A stretch of DNA of 64,000 nt from JADLHS01 sp039806955. GTDB lineage: Bacteria; Verrucomicrobiota; Verrucomicrobiia; Limisphaerales; JADLHS01. This document shows, in pieces, positions 44,888 through 52,114 of the stretch. The stretch spans positions 1 to 64,000 of the forward strand of contig JBDHQI010000021.1 of assembly GCA_039806955.1 (NCBI GenBank), given 5' to 3'. Under the pieces are notes generated by a model, which saw only the letters and a program-made list of their open reading frames with translations, was not told where the DNA came from and ran no database searches. Position numbers and translations under genes: made by a program. Numbering within the stretch: position 1 is the stretch's first letter; every line of letters starts with the position of its first letter.

Positions 44888-45742
44888 ATGCCAGTGAAAA
44901 CCTTTAGACCGCTAACGCCGTCGCTGCGCTACATGTCGTACGCAGATTTCAGCGACGTTACGAAGCATAAGCCGGAGAGGTCGCTTGTGCAGATCCGCAA
45001 GAAGACCGGCGGACGCAACCATTATGGTCGCGTTACCGCGCGGGGTATTGGCGGCGGGCACAAGCAGAAAATCCGGTTGGTGGATTTCAAACGCAACAAG
45101 TACGGCGTGGAAGCGACGGTGGCGGCGATTGAATATGATCCGCTGCGTTCAGCGCGGCTGGCGTTGCTGAATTATAAGGATGGCGAAAAGCGTTATATTC
45201 TTGCTCCGGTAGGGATTCAGGTGGGGGGCAAGATTTTGAGTGGTCCGGCGGCCCCGCCCGAGGTGGGGAACGCTTTGCCGCTGAAGGCAATCCCGGTTGG
45301 CCTTTCGGTGCATAATATCGAGCTGATTCCCGGTCGTGGCGGTCAGATGGTGCGGACGGCGGGCGGGGCAGCGACCTTGATGTCGCGCGACGAAGGGTAT
45401 GCGCAAATTCGTCTGCCTTCGGGTGAAATCCGCAAGGTGAACGAAGAGTGTTACGCCACGATCGGTCAAGTGGGAAATACCGAGCACGAGAATGTGGTGT
45501 TGGGCAAGGCGGGGCGTTCGCGGCATCGCGGCATCCGTCCAATCAACCGCGGAGTGGTGCGCAATCCGGTGGATCATCCGAACGGCGGGGGCAACGGAAA
45601 ATCCAAGGGTGGCGGCGGCTGGCAGCAATTGACCTCGCCGTGGGGTTTGTTGGCGAAGGGGTACAAGACCCGGCCGAAGCGCAAACATTCCAACCGATTT
45701 ATTGTGGTGCGGCGTGATGGTCGCCCGATGAAGAACAAATAA
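44888..45742 (+). CDS. rplB: 50S ribosomal protein L2
   Basis: 284 aa, ATG 44888. LVQIRKKTGGRNHYGRVTAR at the N-terminus and VDHPNGGGNGKSKGGG near the C-terminus (containing the conserved His of the peptidyl-transferase region) are diagnostic. It binds 23S rRNA and is needed for subunit association. It is the first gene of the cluster; rpsJ, rplC, rplD and rplW, which normally precede it, are not here. The start is preceded by GAATTTTT rather than a Shine-Dalgarno sequence. Confidence 0.97.
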   Translation: MPVKTFRPLTPSLRYMSYADFSDVTKHKPERSLVQIRKKTGGRNHYGRVTARGIGGGHKQKIRLVDFKRNKYGVEATVAAIEYDPLRSARLALLNYKDGEKRYILAPVGIQVGGKILSGPAAPPEVGNALPLKAIPVGLSVHNIELIPGRGGQMVRTAGGAATLMSRDEGYAQIRLPSGEIRKVNEECYATIGQVGNTEHENVVLGKAGRSRHRGIRPINRGVVRNPVDHPNGGGNGKSKGGGGWQQLTSPWGLLAKGYKTRPKRKHSNRFIVVRRDGRPMKNK

Positions 45743-45747
45743 TTTTT

Positions 45748-46029
45748 ATGGGACGTTCGATTAAAAAAGGTCCGTTTGTCGAGCAGCGCTTGCTGGAAAA
45801 GATCCAGAAAGCGAAGGCGGCGAAATCCAAGGCGCCGATCAAGACCTGGTCGCGGCGCTCAATGATCACGCCCGAATTCGTGGGGGTCACGTTTGCGGTG
45901 CATAACGGCAAGGTGTTTAATCCGGTGTTCGTCACTGAAAACATGGTGGGGCACCGGTTGGGAGAATTTTCCTTGACGCGCACGTTCAAGCGACATGGCG
46001 CCCATACGGCGAAAGCGGAGGCCAAGTAG
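45748..46029 (+). CDS. rpsS: 30S ribosomal protein S19
   Basis: 93 aa, ATG 45748, 5 bp after rplB. MGRSIKKGPFVEQRLLEKI and the C-terminal GHRLGEFSLTRTFKRHG are the family ends. It sits in the 30S head with S13. The start is preceded by ATAATTTTT, without a Shine-Dalgarno match. Confidence 0.97.
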   Translation: MGRSIKKGPFVEQRLLEKIQKAKAAKSKAPIKTWSRRSMITPEFVGVTFAVHNGKVFNPVFVTENMVGHRLGEFSLTRTFKRHGAHTAKAEAK

Positions 46030-46032
46030 TTT

Positions 46033-46365
46033 ATGCAAGTCCACGCGATTCTTAAAAATGTGCCAATGTCTGCGCAGAAAGTGCGCGAGGTGGTGCGGCA
46101 GATTCAGGGCTTGCCCGCGTTGCAAGCGCAGGCGGTGCTGGCGGTGGTGCCGCGCAAGTCGGCGCGTTTCGTCGCCAAGACGCTCAAGTCCGCCATCGCC
46201 AATGCCGAGAACAACAACAAGGCCAAGCCGGAGTTGTTGGTGGTGAAGGAAGCGGTGGCGGGAGCGGCGACTTCGCTGAAGCGGGTGGTACCGAAGGCGC
46301 GGGGTTCTGCCGGTCCCATCATCAAGCGGCGCAGTCACATTAAAATCACTTTGTCAGACGAGTAA
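46033..46365 (+). CDS. rplV: 50S ribosomal protein L22
   Basis: 110 aa, ATG 46033, 3 bp after rpsS. MSAQKVREVVRQIQG, AIANAENNN and the loop-to-end region VPKARGSAGPIIKRRSHIKI (which carries the exit-tunnel hairpin) match L22. It lines the peptide exit tunnel of the 50S subunit. Confidence 0.96.
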   Translation: MQVHAILKNVPMSAQKVREVVRQIQGLPALQAQAVLAVVPRKSARFVAKTLKSAIANAENNNKAKPELLVVKEAVAGAATSLKRVVPKARGSAGPIIKRRSHIKITLSDE

Positions 46366-46368
46366 TAT

Positions 46369-47040
46369 ATGGGGCAAAAAACCAATCCAATCGGCCTGCG
46401 GGTCGCGGTCAACAAAGACTGGCGTTCCAAGTGGTATTCCGCCAAGAAGGATTTTGGCAGTCTGCTGGCGGAAGACCGCAAGATTCGCGGGATTCTGAAA
46501 AAGAAACTCGAGGGGGCCTCCGTGCCGAAGATTTTAATCGAACGCGCCGCCAACCGTTGCCGAATCACCATTTTGACTGCGCGTCCGGGCGTGGTCATTG
46601 GGCGCAAAGGTTCAGAGATTGACAAGATCAAAGAGGACTTGAGCGTGATGACTGGCAAGGAAGTTTACGTGGACATCCAGGAGGTCAAATCGCCCGAGAT
46701 TGATGCGCAATTGGTGGCGGAGAATGTCGCGCTGCAATTGGAACGGCGTGTTTCGTTCCGGCGCGCGATGAAAAAGGTGCTGCAAACGGCGAAAGATTTT
46801 GGTGCTGAAGGCATCAAGATTCGCTGTGCGGGCCGTTTGGGCGGGGCGGAAATTGCCCGGGTGGAAAAGTACCACTGGGGTCGCGTGCCCCTGCACACTT
46901 TGCGGGCGAACATTGATTACGGTTTTGCCGAAGCGAATACGGTGTATGGCAAATTGGGGGTCAAGTGCTGGATCTGTAAGGGAGAGAACCAGCCGCAAAA
47001 AACCGCCAAACCGGAAGCGGCCGCAGTAGTGGCGGGTTGA
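46369..47040 (+). CDS. rpsC: 30S ribosomal protein S3
   Basis: 223 aa, ATG 46369. MGQKTNPIGLRVAVNKDW at the N-terminus, the KH motif RPGVVIGRKGSEIDKIKEDL, and the C-terminal domain with GAEGIKIRCAGRLGGAEIAR. It forms part of the mRNA entry site on the 30S subunit. Three bp separate it from rplV. Confidence 0.97.
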   Translation: MGQKTNPIGLRVAVNKDWRSKWYSAKKDFGSLLAEDRKIRGILKKKLEGASVPKILIERAANRCRITILTARPGVVIGRKGSEIDKIKEDLSVMTGKEVYVDIQEVKSPEIDAQLVAENVALQLERRVSFRRAMKKVLQTAKDFGAEGIKIRCAGRLGGAEIARVEKYHWGRVPLHTLRANIDYGFAEANTVYGKLGVKCWICKGENQPQKTAKPEAAAVVAG

Positions 47041-47069
47041 CGATTTGAATTTGAGACGAGGAAACGAAT

Positions 47070-47492
47070 ATGCCTTTACAGCCAGCAAGAGTTAAGTATC
47101 GCAAAATGCACCGCGGCAATCGCGCGGGTCTGGCGTATCGCGGTAGTACGGTGGCCTTCGGTGAGTACGGCCTGATGGCGTTGGAGCGTTGTTGGATGGA
47201 TAGCAAACAACTGGAAGCTGCGCGTGTGGCAATCTCGCGGGAGATGAAGCGCCACGGCAAGTTGTGGATCCGGGTATTTCCGCAAAAGTCCTTCACCAAA
47301 AAGCCGCTCGAGACCCGGATGGGCAAGGGTAAAGCCCCGGTGGAGGGTTGGGTGGCGGTGGTGCGTCCGGCTAACATTTTGTTCGAGGTGGACGGAGTGC
47401 CCGAAACGGTGGCGCGCGATTGCATGCGGCTGGCGGCGGCCAAGTTGCCGATCAAGACCAAGTTCGTTTCCCGGCATCAACGCGTGGCATAA
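47070..47492 (+). CDS. rplP: 50S ribosomal protein L16
   Basis: 140 aa, ATG 47070, with GAGG upstream. MPLQPARVKYRKMHRGNRAG, WIRVFPQKSFTKKPLETRMG and GKAPVEGWVAVV are diagnostic. It contacts tRNA in the A site region of the 50S subunit. Confidence 0.97.
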   Translation: MPLQPARVKYRKMHRGNRAGLAYRGSTVAFGEYGLMALERCWMDSKQLEAARVAISREMKRHGKLWIRVFPQKSFTKKPLETRMGKGKAPVEGWVAVVRPANILFEVDGVPETVARDCMRLAAAKLPIKTKFVSRHQRVA

Positions 47493-47516
47493 GCGTGCCG
47501 CTGGTGAGGAGAAATT

Positions 47517-47717
47517 ATGAAATTTTCGGAAATCAAAGACATGACGTTGACTGAGGCGCTGGCCAAGAGCCGGGATCTGCGCGTGGAAATGTTCAACCTG
47601 CGGTTGCAGCAGGCGAGCGCGCAGTTGGAAAAGACGGCGCGGTTGCGGACGTTGCGGCGGGATATTGCGCGGCTCGAAACCCGGGCCTCACAGGCGCGCA
47701 ATGCGAAGCAAGCTTAA
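47517..47717 (+). CDS. rpmC: 50S ribosomal protein L29
   Basis: 66 aa, ATG 47517, with a clear GAGGAG upstream. Helical hairpin protein: MKFSEIKDMTLTEALAKSRD, LRLQQASAQLEKTARLRTLR. It lies near the peptide exit site of the 50S subunit. Confidence 0.94.
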   Translation: MKFSEIKDMTLTEALAKSRDLRVEMFNLRLQQASAQLEKTARLRTLRRDIARLETRASQARNAKQA

Positions 47718-47731
47718 TGGGGTAATCTGGT

Positions 47732-48031
47732 ATGGCTGACACAAATCAAACGACAGAAAAACGCGGTCACCGCAAGGAGCGCGTCGGCGACGTGATTTCG
47801 AACAAGATGGCCAAGACCATCGTGGTGCGCGTGGAGCGCCGCTTTCCGCATCCGCAGTTCAAGAAAGTGGTCAAGGCGTACAAAAAATTCTACGCGCATG
47901 ACGAACAGGCGGCGGCCAAGGTGGGCGACAAGGTGCGGATTGAAGAGACCCGGCCCGTGTCCAAACTGAAGCGCTGGCGGCTGGTGGAAGTGGTGGAAAA
48001 GAGTGGCGGGGTGGAGCGCGTCACCGCTTGA
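47732..48031 (+). CDS. rpsQ: 30S ribosomal protein S17
   Basis: 99 aa, ATG 47732. RKERVGDVISNKMAKTIVVR, HPQFKKVVKAYKKFYAHDE and VGDKVRIEETRPVSKLKRWR are family motifs. It is a primary 16S rRNA-binding protein. A short N-terminal extension precedes the core compared with E. coli. Confidence 0.96.
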   Translation: MADTNQTTEKRGHRKERVGDVISNKMAKTIVVRVERRFPHPQFKKVVKAYKKFYAHDEQAAAKVGDKVRIEETRPVSKLKRWRLVEVVEKSGGVERVTA

Positions 48032-48041
48032 GATAAATTTT

Positions 48042-48407
48042 ATGTTACAAATTCGTTCTCATCTTGACGTGGCCGATAACACCGGGGCGAAAGTCGCCTG
48101 GAACATCGGTGTGCTGGGACGCAATCAAACCTACGCCGGCATTGGCGACGTGGTGAAGGTGCATATCAAGGACGCCACGCCGGATGGTCAGGTGAAAAAA
48201 GGCGAGGTTCATAATGCCGTCATCGTGCGGACTCGGCACGTCATCCGGCGGAGCGACGGATCGTATTTGCGCTTTGACCGCAACGCCTGCGTCATCATTG
48301 ACGCGGAACACAACCCCAAAGGCACGCGCATTTTTGGGCCGGTGGCCCGCGAATTACGCGACAAGAAATTTATGAAGATCATTTCGCTGGCCCCGGAGGT
48401 TATTTGA
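48042..48407 (+). CDS. rplN: 50S ribosomal protein L14
   Basis: 121 aa from ATG 48042. It starts MLQIRSHLDVADNTGAKVAW rather than the common MIQ.. and ends IFGPVARELRDKKFMKIISL, then APEVI. It binds 23S rRNA at the subunit interface. AAATTTT precedes the start instead of a Shine-Dalgarno sequence. Confidence 0.97.
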   Translation: MLQIRSHLDVADNTGAKVAWNIGVLGRNQTYAGIGDVVKVHIKDATPDGQVKKGEVHNAVIVRTRHVIRRSDGSYLRFDRNACVIIDAEHNPKGTRIFGPVARELRDKKFMKIISLAPEVI

Positions 48408-48411
48408 GGTT

Positions 48412-48687
48412 ATGAAGCGATTTCATGTGAAGAAAAATGACGAAGTAGTGGTGTTGTCCGGCGCGAGCAAAGGCAAGCGCGGCCGGATCATTCATGTACT
48501 CGGCAAGAAGGGCCGCGTCATTGTGGAAGGTGTGGCCATGATCAAGCGCCATACCCGCAAAAACCAGCAGAACCCGCAGGGTGCCATCATTGAGCGAGAG
48601 GGTTCCGTACATGTCTCCAATGTGATGTTGGCGACCCATTTTGACGCGCGCGTGGCCAAACGCGGCGGCGCGAAAGCGAAGGTCTGA
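48412..48687 (+). CDS. rplX: 50S ribosomal protein L24
   Basis: 91 aa, ATG 48412, with GAGG upstream. The KOW-type N-terminus FHVKKNDEVVVLSGASKGKR and VAMIKRHTRKNQQNPQGAII match L24, an assembly initiator of the 50S subunit. The hairpin ahead of rplE follows its stop. Confidence 0.96.
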   Translation: MKRFHVKKNDEVVVLSGASKGKRGRIIHVLGKKGRVIVEGVAMIKRHTRKNQQNPQGAIIEREGSVHVSNVMLATHFDARVAKRGGAKAKV

Positions 48688-48700
48688 AGAAGAAATGAAA

Positions 48701-48722
48701 GGTTACGGCTGAAACCGTGACC
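48701..48722 (+). promoter_or_regulatory. intercistronic hairpin 8 nt before rplE
   Basis: Stem GGTTACGG / CCGTGACC (8 pairs with one T-G wobble) and loop CTGAAA. It ends exactly 8 nt before the rplE ATG. The same design precedes rplR at 50547-50568. The position, where a Shine-Dalgarno would sit, suggests translational control of L5. Confidence 0.6.
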
Positions 48723-48730
48723 GTGAAAAA

Positions 48731-49273
48731 ATGAAATCCCGACTTTATACCAAATACATGAACGAGGTGGTGCCCGCCCTGAAGGCGAAGCACAACTATG
48801 CCAATGTCCACCAGGTGCCCAAGCTGGAAAAAATCGTAGTGAATATGGGCGTCAGCGCGTCGCTGGAAAAAGGCGCGTTGGAAGACGCGGCCAAAGACCT
48901 GACTTCCATCACTGGACGGAAGCCGGCGATCAGCCGGTCGCGCAAGGCGATTGCCAATTTCAAATTGCGCAAAGATCAGCCGATTGGCTGCCGCGTCACC
49001 TTGCGGCGGGACGCGATGTACGAGTTTTTTGATCGCCTGGTTGCCGTGACGCTGCCGCGCATTCGTGATTTTCGCGGTTTATCGCCGCGCAAATTTGACG
49101 GGCGCGGCAATTACACCTTTGGCATCGCGGACCAGTCCATTTTTCCGGAAATCGAATTGGAAAAAGTGAAGCGCCAGCAAGGCATGGATATCACGCTCGT
49201 GACGAGCGCAACCAGTAACGCGCAAGCGTTGGATTTGTTGAAGCAGATGGGTTTTCCCTTCTCGGAAAAATAA
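48731..49273 (+). CDS. rplE: 50S ribosomal protein L5
   Basis: 180 aa, ATG 48731. KIVVNMGVSASLEKGALEDA, GRKPAISRSRKAIANFKLRK, LRRDAMYEFFDRLVAVTLPR and LSPRKFDGRGNYTFGI are diagnostic. L5 binds 5S rRNA and the P-site tRNA. The start is preceded by a hairpin shared with rplR rather than by a Shine-Dalgarno sequence. Confidence 0.97.
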   Translation: MKSRLYTKYMNEVVPALKAKHNYANVHQVPKLEKIVVNMGVSASLEKGALEDAAKDLTSITGRKPAISRSRKAIANFKLRKDQPIGCRVTLRRDAMYEFFDRLVAVTLPRIRDFRGLSPRKFDGRGNYTFGIADQSIFPEIELEKVKRQQGMDITLVTSATSNAQALDLLKQMGFPFSEK

Positions 49274-49290
49274 GCACGGAACGAATATTT

Positions 49291-49560
49291 ATGGCGAAGA
49301 CAGCATGGTTGGAGCGCAATAAGCGCAAAGCAGCAACGGTTCAAAAATACGCCGCCAAGCGCGCGGAACTGAAGGCCAAGCGTGATTACGCGGGACTGGC
49401 AAAACTGCCGCGCGACGCCAGCCCGACGCGGCTGGTGAACCGCTGCTCGATGACCGGTCGGCGTCATGGCTACATTCGCAAGTTTGGTTGCTCGCGGTTG
49501 ACGTTCCGCGAAGCCGCCGCCAACGGTTTGATTCCCGGAGTGGTGAAGGCCAGTTGGTAA
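49291..49560 (+). CDS. rpsN: 30S ribosomal protein S14
   Basis: 89 aa, ATG 49291. It is the zinc-free long form: WLERNKRKAATVQKYAAKRA, and NRCSMTGRRHGYIRKFGCSR with only two Cys, then GLIPGVVKASW. It is a component of the 30S head. It is 17 bp after rplE and preceded by CGAATATTT. Confidence 0.96.
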   Translation: MAKTAWLERNKRKAATVQKYAAKRAELKAKRDYAGLAKLPRDASPTRLVNRCSMTGRRHGYIRKFGCSRLTFREAAANGLIPGVVKASW

Positions 49561-49601
49561 GTCCGTAAATTGAAGCGAAAGTTTAAGAGCGATTTTTGAG
49601 T

Positions 49602-49988
49602 ATGATTGATCCGATTGCCGACATGTTGACCCGGATTCGCAATGCGTCGCGGGCGCTGTTGCCGACTGTGCAAATGCCGCATTCCAGGTTGAAGGAAAGC
49701 CTGGCCAGGCTCCTTAAAGCTGAGGGCTATATTGCTGAGGTGACGGTGGAAAACGCTGACCAGAAGACGCTCAAGCTGCGGTTGAAATACGAAGGCAAGA
49801 AATCAGTCATTGAGGGTTTGCGCCGCATTAGTCGGCCCGGACTGCGCCATTACGTGGGCGCGGATGCCATTCCCCGCGTGCGGGGCGGACTGGGTGTGGC
49901 CGTGGTTTCCACTTCGGAAGGCGTGATGACGGGACAGGAAGCCCGCAAAAAAAACATCGGCGGAGAATTGCTCTGTTACGTTTGGTGA
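49602..49988 (+). CDS. rpsH: 30S ribosomal protein S8
   Basis: 128 aa from ATG 49602. IDPIADMLTRIRNASRALLP at the N-terminus and SRPGLRHYVGADAIPRVRGG, with VSTSEGVMTGQEARKKNIGG at the end, are diagnostic. An in-frame TTG six bases earlier would give MSMIDP, which is closer to the family consensus and might be the true start. S8 binds 16S rRNA and is a translational repressor of the spc operon in E. coli. Confidence 0.96.
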   Translation: MIDPIADMLTRIRNASRALLPTVQMPHSRLKESLARLLKAEGYIAEVTVENADQKTLKLRLKYEGKKSVIEGLRRISRPGLRHYVGADAIPRVRGGLGVAVVSTSEGVMTGQEARKKNIGGELLCYVW

Positions 49989-49998
49989 GGATTGATTT

Positions 49999-50535
49999 AT
50001 GTCGCGAATTGGAAAATTACCGATTGACCTTCCGGCCAAGGTGAAGATTGAGATTAAAGGACAGAAGGTTTATGTAGAAGGTCCGAAAGGCAAGCTCGAC
50101 TGGGAATTGCCACAGCGTACGAGCCTCAAAGTGGAGAACGGCAAGGTGGTGGTCAGCCGCGCTGGCGACGACTCGCAGGCCAAAGCGCTGCATGGATTGA
50201 GCCGCGCCTTGGTGAACAACATGGTAAAAGGCGTGTCCGAAGGTTTCGTCAAAAAACTTGAAATTCAAGGCGTCGGCTTCAAGGCAGCCGTGGCTGGCAA
50301 GGTGGTTAACCTGAACCTCGGTTTTTCGCATCCAATCAATTACGACATTCCGGATCAGATCAAGGTGACGGTGGAAGAAAACACCAAGTTGACCATCGAA
50401 GGGCCGGATAAGATGTTGGTGGGCAAGGTGGCCTCTGAAATTCGCGCGTATTATCCGCCCGAGCCTTACAAGGGCAAAGGGGTGCGGTATGCCGGCGAGT
50501 ACGTCGAACGCAAGGAAGGCAAAACGGTTCAATAA
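49999..50535 (+). CDS. rplF: 50S ribosomal protein L6
   Basis: 178 aa, ATG 49999, GAGG upstream. MSRIGKLPIDLPAKVKIEI, GVSEGFVKKLEIQGVGFKA, LGFSHPINYDIP and PPEPYKGKGVRYAGEYVERK are family signatures. It binds 23S rRNA near the sarcin-ricin loop. Confidence 0.97.
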   Translation: MSRIGKLPIDLPAKVKIEIKGQKVYVEGPKGKLDWELPQRTSLKVENGKVVVSRAGDDSQAKALHGLSRALVNNMVKGVSEGFVKKLEIQGVGFKAAVAGKVVNLNLGFSHPINYDIPDQIKVTVEENTKLTIEGPDKMLVGKVASEIRAYYPPEPYKGKGVRYAGEYVERKEGKTVQ

Positions 50536-50546
50536 TAAGATTTAAT

Positions 50547-50568
50547 CGTTACGGCCCCGACCGTGACG
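50547..50568 (+). promoter_or_regulatory. intercistronic hairpin 8 nt before rplR
   Basis: Stem CGTTACGG / CCGTGACG (8 pairs, T-G wobble in the same place as before rplE) with loop CCCCGA. It ends exactly 8 nt before the rplR ATG. The first pair is C-G where the rplE copy has G-C, a compensatory difference. Confidence 0.6.
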
Positions 50569-50576
50569 CAAACAAC

Positions 50577-50939
50577 ATGCAAACGCAGAAGAAACAAAAA
50601 TTGCAGCAGCTACGCCATTGGCGGGTACGGAAAAAAGTGACGGGCACAGCGGAGCGGCCGCGCATGAGTGTGGTTTTTACCGGCACGCATATTTACGTGC
50701 AGTTTATTGACGATGTCGTCGGAAAAACGCTGGCGGCAACCTCCACCCGCAGCAAGACGTTGCGGGAACAGAAATTGGCGGCCAATGTGGCCAGCGCCAA
50801 AACCATTGGCAGCGCCGCCGCCCGGGCGGCTTTGGACAAGGGCATCAAGGCGGTGGTGTTTGATCGTGGTAGCTCCAAGTATCACGGCAAGGTGAAGGCG
50901 TTGGCGGATGCCGCGCGGGAAACGGGGCTACAATTCTAA
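50577..50939 (+). CDS. rplR: 50S ribosomal protein L18
   Basis: 120 aa, ATG 50577. RVRKKVTGTAERPRMSVVFT, HIYVQFIDDVVGKTLAATST and GIKAVVFDRGSSKYHGKVKA, then LADAARETGLQF, match L18. It binds 5S rRNA with L5. The start lacks a Shine-Dalgarno and is preceded by the shared hairpin. Confidence 0.97.
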   Translation: MQTQKKQKLQQLRHWRVRKKVTGTAERPRMSVVFTGTHIYVQFIDDVVGKTLAATSTRSKTLREQKLAANVASAKTIGSAAARAALDKGIKAVVFDRGSSKYHGKVKALADAARETGLQF

Positions 50940-50945
50940 TTTTTT

Positions 50946-51617
50946 ATGGCGAACGACTCCGAGACGGAAATCATTAATAAGGAAGAGGCGGGAAGCGCGC
51001 CAGTGACTGAGACGCCCGCTCCACGCGGTCGCGGTGGTCATGGTGGCCATGGCGCTCGCGGTGGTCGTGGCGGTCGTGGCCGGCGGACGGAAGCGCCTGA
51101 AGCGCGTTTTGATGGTCAGTCCGGCGAGGAGCTGACCGAGAAGGTCGTGTTTATCAATCGTTCGTCCAAAGTGGTGAAGGGCGGACGCCGCTTCAAATTC
51201 AGCGCGCTGGTGGTGGTGGGGGATAAGAAGGGGCGCGTGGGGTTGGGGTTGGGCAAGGCGACCGAGGTGGCGGACGCGATTCGCCGCGGTGGCGAGGATG
51301 CCCGACGGCAGATGACGTCGGTGTCGTTGAAGGACACCACCATTCCGCATGAAGTTTATTCTGAGTTCGATGGCGCGCGCGTGTTGTTGCGCCCCGCTTC
51401 ACCAGGAACGGGAATTATCGCGGGCAAGACCGTGCGCGCGGTCTTGGAATCGGCCGGCGTGCGCGACGTGTTGAGCAAGTCGCTTGGTTCAAAAAACGCC
51501 GCCAACGTGGTCAAGGCGACGTTGCACGGTCTGCAGCAATTGCGCTTGCGGCAGGACATTTACAAGCGCCGTGGTTTGGAGATCAAAGCGGCACCCGCAA
51601 CTCCTGCGGCCAATTAA
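50946..51617 (+). CDS. rpsE: 30S ribosomal protein S5
   Basis: 223 aa, ATG 50946. A 60-residue N-terminal extension rich in Gly/Arg/His (RGRGGHGGHGARGGRGGRG) precedes the normal core: ELTEKVVFINRSSKVVKGGR, GKKGRVGLGLGKA-like VGDKKGRVGLGLGKATEV, and HEVYSEFDGARVLLRPASPG. S5 acts in decoding accuracy and mRNA unwinding. The RGG-rich tail resembles RNA-binding tails and is unusual for S5. It is followed directly by rplO without rpmD. Confidence 0.96.
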   Translation: MANDSETEIINKEEAGSAPVTETPAPRGRGGHGGHGARGGRGGRGRRTEAPEARFDGQSGEELTEKVVFINRSSKVVKGGRRFKFSALVVVGDKKGRVGLGLGKATEVADAIRRGGEDARRQMTSVSLKDTTIPHEVYSEFDGARVLLRPASPGTGIIAGKTVRAVLESAGVRDVLSKSLGSKNAANVVKATLHGLQQLRLRQDIYKRRGLEIKAAPATPAAN

Positions 51618-51623
51618 TTTCTT

Positions 51624-52097
51624 ATGCGTTTACATAATCTAAAACCGCGTCCAGGCGCCAAACACCGTCGCAAGCGGATTGGCCAAGGTGAGTCCAGCGG
51701 CTGGGGCAAAACGGCGGGGCGCGGCGGCAAAGGTCAGTCCGCGCGCTCGGGTAGTTCCATGCGAATTGGTTTTGAAGGCGGTCAGATGCCGCTGATTCGT
51801 CGCATCCCGAAACGTGGCTTCAACAACGCGCGCTTTGGAACACGGTATTTGCCGGTCAACGTGAGCGACCTCAATGTTTTTGACGACGGTGTCAAGGTGG
51901 ACGAAGCGACGTTGCGCAAAATCGGTCTGGTCAATGGCCGTGGTGACGGCGTCAAGGTGCTGGGAAACGGCGAGCTGACCAAGAAGTTGACGGTGGTGGC
52001 GCACGCGTTCAGTGCTTCGGCCCGCGCGAAAATCGAAGGCAAGGGCGGCAAATATGAACTGTTGGCGCCGGCGAAATCCGCGCTGCCTCAGACTTAA
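51624..52097 (+). CDS. rplO: 50S ribosomal protein L15
   Basis: 157 aa, ATG 51624. MRLHNLKPRPGAKHRRKRIG, GRGGKGQSARSGSSMRIGFE and QMPLIRRIPKRGFNN are diagnostic. It binds 23S rRNA late in 50S assembly. Seventeen bp ahead of secY. Confidence 0.97.
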   Translation: MRLHNLKPRPGAKHRRKRIGQGESSGWGKTAGRGGKGQSARSGSSMRIGFEGGQMPLIRRIPKRGFNNARFGTRYLPVNVSDLNVFDDGVKVDEATLRKIGLVNGRGDGVKVLGNGELTKKLTVVAHAFSASARAKIEGKGGKYELLAPAKSALPQT

Positions 52098-52114
52098 TCG
52101 CAGGATTTTCAAAC

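Noticed and set aside
48701..48722. Reading the rplE and rplR hairpins as terminators
   Set aside because: They have no T-run, lie 8 nt before start codons inside an operon and share a wobble and spacing, which fits a leader element better.
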